Source of the DNA: Apostichopus parvimensis
Lineage: Eukaryota > Echinodermata > Holothuroidea > Aspidochirotida > Stichopodidae
DNA: 34,420 nt
NCBI GenBank assembly: GCA_000934455.1
Contig: KN891899.1
Span: 4,857-39,276, forward strand
Reading direction: 5' to 3'
Shown here: piece after piece, positions 30,156 through 34,420 of the stretch
Position numbering within the stretch: the stretch's first letter is position 1
Layout of the letters: every line of letters begins with the position of its first letter
Translations under genes and position numbers: made by a program
Notes under the pieces: model-generated
Databases searched by the model: none
Seen by the model: only the letters and a program-made list of their open reading frames with translations
Told to the model about the DNA's origin: nothing

Positions 30156-30269
30156 GTGGTAACCAACAGGGACACGCTCGAGACCCTGCTATGCATTGCC
30201 TTTGTATTTGAAGTGTCGACAAGCGAACACGGTGCTCAACACCACATTTACAGACTTGTCAAAGACTGA
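30156..30269 (+). CDS. TEAD: TEAD coding exon 11: C-terminus and stop
   Basis: This exon is 114 nt including TGA (30267-30269), residues 411-447. It reads [20 protein letters not shown], then [17 protein letters not shown]. The last nine residues are identical to vertebrate TEADs. Tyr442 corresponds to human TEAD1 Tyr421, a YAP-contact residue. The acceptor is GTCACTTTCTACAG. The exon continues into the 3' UTR. Confidence 0.98.
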   Translation: MVTNRDTLETLLCIAFVFEVSTSEHGAQHHIYRLVKD

Positions 30270-32199
30270 AATTTGCTAAAATCAAAATGCAGCACGACGA
30301 CCACGATGTATCTCAGAGCAATATGGTATTCAACGGCTACGTGTCTTTAAAATGGTGCCTGGCATTCAGTACTGCAGAGAGAAATACAAGACCTTGCTTC
30401 ATTCATTTCAAGAGCTTCTTACCGATCTCTCTGTCGAGCAGAGGAAGAATAAAATAGGCCAACTCTCCCTGGGTGACCTTGAAAAAAAAAAACTTGGAGA
30501 GAGAGAAAGAGACAGAGAGAGGGGGAGAGATGGAGAGATGTTAATATGAAAGATAGTAAAAGTTTGGAATTTTTGTGTTATTGCCAAAGGTGGGCGGGCT
30601 TAGAAGTGGGTGATTTGTACCTCAAGAAGAGCTGGTAAGCATTAATACCCAGAGCAGAATAAGTTGGCATGACCGAAAGGCCTGCTAAACAAACCAAATA
30701 TGTGTGTAGACGTAGGTTAAAGGTCAATTGGAGGGTGTCTAGGGTGAGGGGCGGGTCGGGTCAGGACGGGAAGACCTCTCGTCGGAAACGGTTATAGCTC
30801 GCTTTATCTTACGATTCTCTTTGACTACTGCGTACATGTGCACTGCTATTTATGTTACGAGTGTTTCAATATTGACTACTAACATGATCAAACTTGCCCG
30901 AAATTATAACATTTTAAGAGGGCAAAGAAAAGGCTGAGAGAAATGATAGTGAACGAGAGAAAATATTTCCAAACGACGTGTTAAAAAGAATTGGGAGAGA
31001 AAAGAAGAGAATTTGAAGGGAAACTTCTTCTCCAGTTATCTTGTTTTTTAATATTTATGATCGGTCTATGACTTCTGAATATTAATCATTGTTAAGACAT
31101 CAGCATCTCTCTTCCGGTTCGTGTCCTATTTTATTTTACCAGAAGACTACTTAGGGCAGGCAGATTCATCGAAGATGCTTTCATAATTTTGTTTGTTTTT
31201 ATTTATTTATTTTTTTATTGTAGTTGTATGCAACATTAGACCATATGCAAAAAAATGGTATTCATTAACATACAAATGCGGCTCAAAGCTTGTAACTTAT
31301 TCTCCATTCTACCAACCTTTTTTTTTGTTTTTTTTGTGAGTTTTCTGTTTGGTCTCATTTTACTGCCCCCCAAGGGGTAAATCATTTTTTCCCAAAAAAA
31401 AAACAGCCAAATTTAAAAATGAACTGAATATCTGTTTTCTCATTTCCACAAACTTTCGATTAGTTTTTTAGATCAAAGTGATTCCTACGTTATTAGCTTT
31501 ATTTTGTGAACAGAATTATCACTTTAGGAAGATTGCCAAGGAAATGTTATTTATTCATATTGCACTCACCAAAAGTTGTGTTAATAATTAATAATGCGAG
31601 TCATTTAAAATATACCTGTAATAATTAACATTATTTAGAATAGCAGCTCTGGTGTCGTTCGCTGCACAGGTCAGTAGGAAACCAGAGTGCTTAATTGTAT
31701 TCATGCCATTGGACTGTGAAATAGCTGTTTCATTCACTCAATTATGCATGCACAAAGTAGATTGGTAGGAGATAATGAGAATATTTAGAAATTGGTCTAT
31801 AGATTCATTAGAAGACAACATTTCTTCCAAACTACTGTCTTTTAGTTTGGGAGACAAGAGACATGTGTGCTTGTGTTAGATGTTCTCCACATACCTGATC
31901 ATTTGTGACATCATTTTTGTTTGGTTGGAATTATGCTTTATGAATATTCATAACCATACCCGCTATGAGCTGTTTAGGATTTGTTCTGCTATTACCTTTG
32001 ATATTCGCATTTAATTAATTAATTACCTGCTTACAGTTTGGATCTTGCTCAGCATGGTTCTATGTGGTTCTGAGTCTGGGCTTTTTGTTTGACAGGACTC
32101 TTTAAGTTTGTTTTAGTTCTACATGGTTTTTACTTGATTTTGCTCAGCTCTAAGTGACTTTTCATGATTCAAAATCATTTTCTAAATTGTCAATTTTAT
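30270..32199 (+). other. TEAD 3' UTR and downstream sequence
   Basis: There is no second gene. The first AATAAA after the stop is at 30448-30453, which would give a 3' UTR of about 200 nt. Vertebrate TEAD 3' UTRs are often much longer, so the true end is uncertain. A purine tract (GAGAGAGAAAGAGACAGAGAG and on) covers about 30497-30540. The rest is AT-rich with T-runs near 31200 and 31320. Confidence 0.6.
30448..30453 (+). terminator. Candidate polyadenylation signal AATAAA
   Basis: First canonical AATAAA hexamer after the TEAD stop codon, 179 nt downstream. Later candidates are at about 34075 and 34339. Usage cannot be judged from sequence alone. Confidence 0.3.
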
Positions 32200-32720
32200 T
32201 CTACTCTGTGGTTCTACATGATTTGACATAGTTCTCTGTGTTTCTACATAGTTCTATGTGGCATTACATTGTTCTATGTGTCTCTACATGGTTCTATGTG
32301 GTGTTACACGATTCTGCATAGTCCACATAGTGCTATGTGGTTGTACATGATTCATTGTTTCTACATAGTTCTAAGTGGTGGTATGTGGTTCTATGTGTCT
32401 CTACATGGTTCTATGTGTTTCTACATGGTTCTATGTGGCATTACATGGTTCTATGTGGTGTTACACGATTCTGCATATTCCACATAGTGCTATGTGGTTG
32501 TACATGATTCATTGTTTCTACATAGTTCTAAGTGGTGATATGTTATTCTATGTGTGTCTACATGGTTCTATGAGGTGTAACATTGTTCTATGTGGTTTAA
32601 CATGATTCTATATGTTTCTACATAGATTTGTGTTGTATTATATGGATCTTTGTGGTTTAACATGGTTCTTTGTGGTTCTACATTGTTCTATATAGTTTTC
32701 CACAGTCCTAAGTTTTATTT
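32200..32720. repeat. Tandem repeat field (TTCTACATGGTTCTATGTGG)
   Basis: Degenerate copies of a 14-18 bp word, CTACATGGTTCTATGTGG. A longer segment that includes GGTGTTACACGATTCTGCAT, then CCACATAGTGCTATGTGGTT, occurs near 32298 and 32456, giving a higher-order period of about 157 bp. ORFs here (32269-32487 and 32375-32605, MVLCGITWFYVVLH type) are translations of the repeat. Confidence 0.94.
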
Positions 32721-34420
32721 GGCTCTCTGCATTTTTACATTGTCCAATATAGTTGTTCTGGGCACTTGTTTAAATCTAAAGTGGTTCTTCTTTCTTCTCA
32801 TGGGTGATACATTGATTTAATGGGGTTCCCTATTGTTCTCAGGTAATTATCTTGCAACGACCTCTATCACAGCTTGCTGCAGTCACGCACAAATCAGGCT
32901 CTAGTTCTCATCCAAACCAGTGGTTCATGCGGTCTTTGCGAGTAGTGACTGTTCATGAATAGTTCATTCCCTAGCTGCAGGAAACAGATTCTAAATATAA
33001 TTTGAATGTGTTTAAAGGAAGGCTTTAAAGCAGTTTCTCGTTGAATTATGTCAGTTCTCAAGCGGTGGATTTGATCGTTACAGAGTTGGTTTAAGATGAA
33101 AGGGAATTTAAGTTGATATTTTGTCAGTTTTATGTTGAACCTACTACTCAATATCATGACAAGTTCAGAAAAATTAAATTCCAAAAGTTGTCTAGTCCAG
33201 ATTTGCCTTCCACTGGAAAACACAACTTCCTATTTTAGCCCCATTATATGTCTTAATCATCCCTTCCAGTTCTGATCTGTAGTCTTCGACAGAATTAAAT
33301 AGTAAACTGCTTGTTTACCGTTTCATTGATTTAGAGTCGAAGTGACTCTTTTGCTAAGGGAGTTGTAACAGATGGCTAAAACTATGGCCAAGCAAAAATA
33401 TTATTTTACAAAATGTTTGTCTTGTGTGGCCCTTCAATGTCTCCTAGTATCTAGAAGTGATTGAAGGCTGTATTTAGTACATTAAGAGAGGTGGTTTAGG
33501 TTGACATAACCAAGTAGTTGTGTCTTTTGTCAAAGAGAAGTAAGGAAAGAAAGGTAATACATAGTTATGGATTCAGAAAATTATTTTGTATTTTGTTGGC
33601 AACTTGTGTAATCTATTTGAAGATAGATTGTCCAATACTGGGAATCATACAACCGATGGTGCATTAGGACTTCTTAAATTACACATTTCATTTTTAATGT
33701 CATTTATCAGTTCAAATTTAATCAGATAATGAAAAGAAAGTTGACAATTTAACAATTTCATTTCAAGGAAATTTATAAATAATTTTTTTTTTTTTTAATT
33801 GGATGTACTTCAGGTTGTTTGTCAGGTTTAGACTTTCTAAATCTTAAAGTATTAACACCTGCTGCTTTTAGTTTAATCTGTTTTTTCTCTTTTTTATGTG
33901 GAAATGAATTTTCTTTTTGCTTTATCTTTAGATGACTTATTTTAACCTTTTTAATAATTAATGTCATAAGTTTACATAGGTGCCATAATCACACAGACTA
34001 CCATTTATTGCTCCATTAAGTTTCAGTTTCCATAGATTATTTAGTTCGGAAAATATTTTCTCTCGGTGAGGGTGAATAAACCTTGTGCTATGTCAAAAAA
34101 ACAACAAAGAATTGTAAAATGAATAGTTCATATAGTAAATAAATTTGATAACACCATAGCTTGCATTGAAGTGAAATTTAACGTTACAGCTTAAGTGGAA
34201 CAGTTTTCTGACAATTGACCTCCAGTATTTCAAGTCCTGCATCTCTTGCTCTTTCAAACTATGTTTATAACATCCCAGTCAGGTTGGTATTGATGGCTTG
34301 GTCGAAATGCGATTTGCATGGGAAAATATTTTGAATTGAATAAACCGGAAACTAACAGGAGCAAAAATGAACTTTGTCTTGAGAATGAAGAGAGGTGAAA
34401 CTTGGTTCAATTCTGGAATT
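32721..34420. other. Downstream non-coding stretch
   Basis: AT-rich sequence with A/T homopolymers (for example a T-run at about 33783-33796). The minus-strand ORF at 32894-33223 (109 codons) has no recognisable motif or splice context. AATAAA hexamers lie near 34075 and 34339. I see no supported gene to the right edge. Confidence 0.6.

Larger units (their letters stand above)
6804..30269 (+). other. TEAD: TEAD/Scalloped gene, whole coding locus
   Basis: This is a TEA/ATTS-domain transcription factor that binds MCAT-type DNA sites in the nucleus. It is transcriptionally silent without co-activators such as YAP/TAZ (Yorkie) or Vgll (Vestigial). Eleven constitutive coding exons give 447 aa. 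The TEA domain is at about residues 45-124, a Pro/Gly/Ala-rich linker at 125-228, and the immunoglobulin-like YAP-binding domain at about 230-447. Conserved markers include the TEA core ([45 protein letters not shown]). Cys348 and Cys380 correspond by alignment to human TEAD1 Cys327 and Cys359, the autopalmitoylation cysteines. Tyr442 in HHIYRLVKD corresponds to Tyr421, the residue changed in Sveinsson atrophy. All introns are GT-AG. The locus carries two alternative exons for the recognition helix. A 5' non-coding exon upstream of 6804 is likely but not identified. Confidence 0.96.

Noticed and set aside
32269..32605. Trp/Tyr/Cys-rich ORFs
   Set aside because: They are translations of the CTACATGGTTCTATGTGG repeat.
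1..34420. CRISPR array, bacterial operons, rRNA or intact tRNA genes
   Set aside because: The repeats are tandem satellites without unique spacers, the coding sequence is split by introns, and no full cloverleaf or rRNA sequence was recognised.

Overview
The window is a stretch of animal genomic DNA: AT-rich, with long introns, many microsatellites and minisatellites, poly-G runs, a decayed DNA transposon and a 50-base assembly gap. It holds one essentially complete, recognisable gene on the + strand: a TEAD/Scalloped (TEF-1 family) transcription factor, the DNA-binding partner of YAP/Yorkie and Vgll at the end of the Hippo pathway. Every coding exon was found by reading the sequence against the conserved TEA and YAP-binding domains and checking GT/AG borders and phase. 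The predicted product is 447 aa, against 426 aa for human TEAD1. The single-copy deuterostome-like protein, the WQPG exon, the frequent TACTGTA and TAGGCCTA words and the poly-G runs suggest a marine invertebrate deuterostome, most likely an echinoderm. That placement is inference.

Layout: 1-640 is a tandem array. 641-6398 is mostly unremarkable non-coding DNA with a 21-bp minisatellite at 2497-2735. 6399-6508 may be the last coding exon of an unidentified upstream gene. TEAD coding exons then run from 6810 to 30269: e1 6810-7053, e2 12129-12193, e3a 15077-15139 or e3b 17688-17750, an optional 36-nt microexon 19863-19898, e4 20362-20526, e5 23227-23267, e6 23816-24002, e7 25232-25294, e8 25734-25841, e9 27106-27246, e10 29442-29594 and e11 30156-30269. 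30270-34420 is 3' UTR and downstream sequence with a tandem-repeat field at 32200-32720. Intron 1 carries a 2.4-kb hAT-like non-autonomous transposon (7327-9702). Intron 2 carries a 50-N gap flanked by two nearly identical 0.95-kb copies, probably unmerged haplotypes.

The main discovery is that the exon encoding the DNA-recognition helix of the TEA domain exists twice. The copies are 2.5 kb apart, both 63 nt, both phase 0-0, and both have good splice borders. Their first nine residues are identical although six of those nine codons differ synonymously. The second half diverges (RRKARELQAMCK against KRTSREIQKQFK). This is the signature of an old, selectively maintained pair of alternative, probably mutually exclusive, exons. 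They would let one TEAD gene make two proteins with different DNA-binding helices. A candidate 36-nt in-frame microexon sits at the junction where vertebrate TEADs carry the optional VTSM microexon, so a second layer of splicing may act on the same domain.
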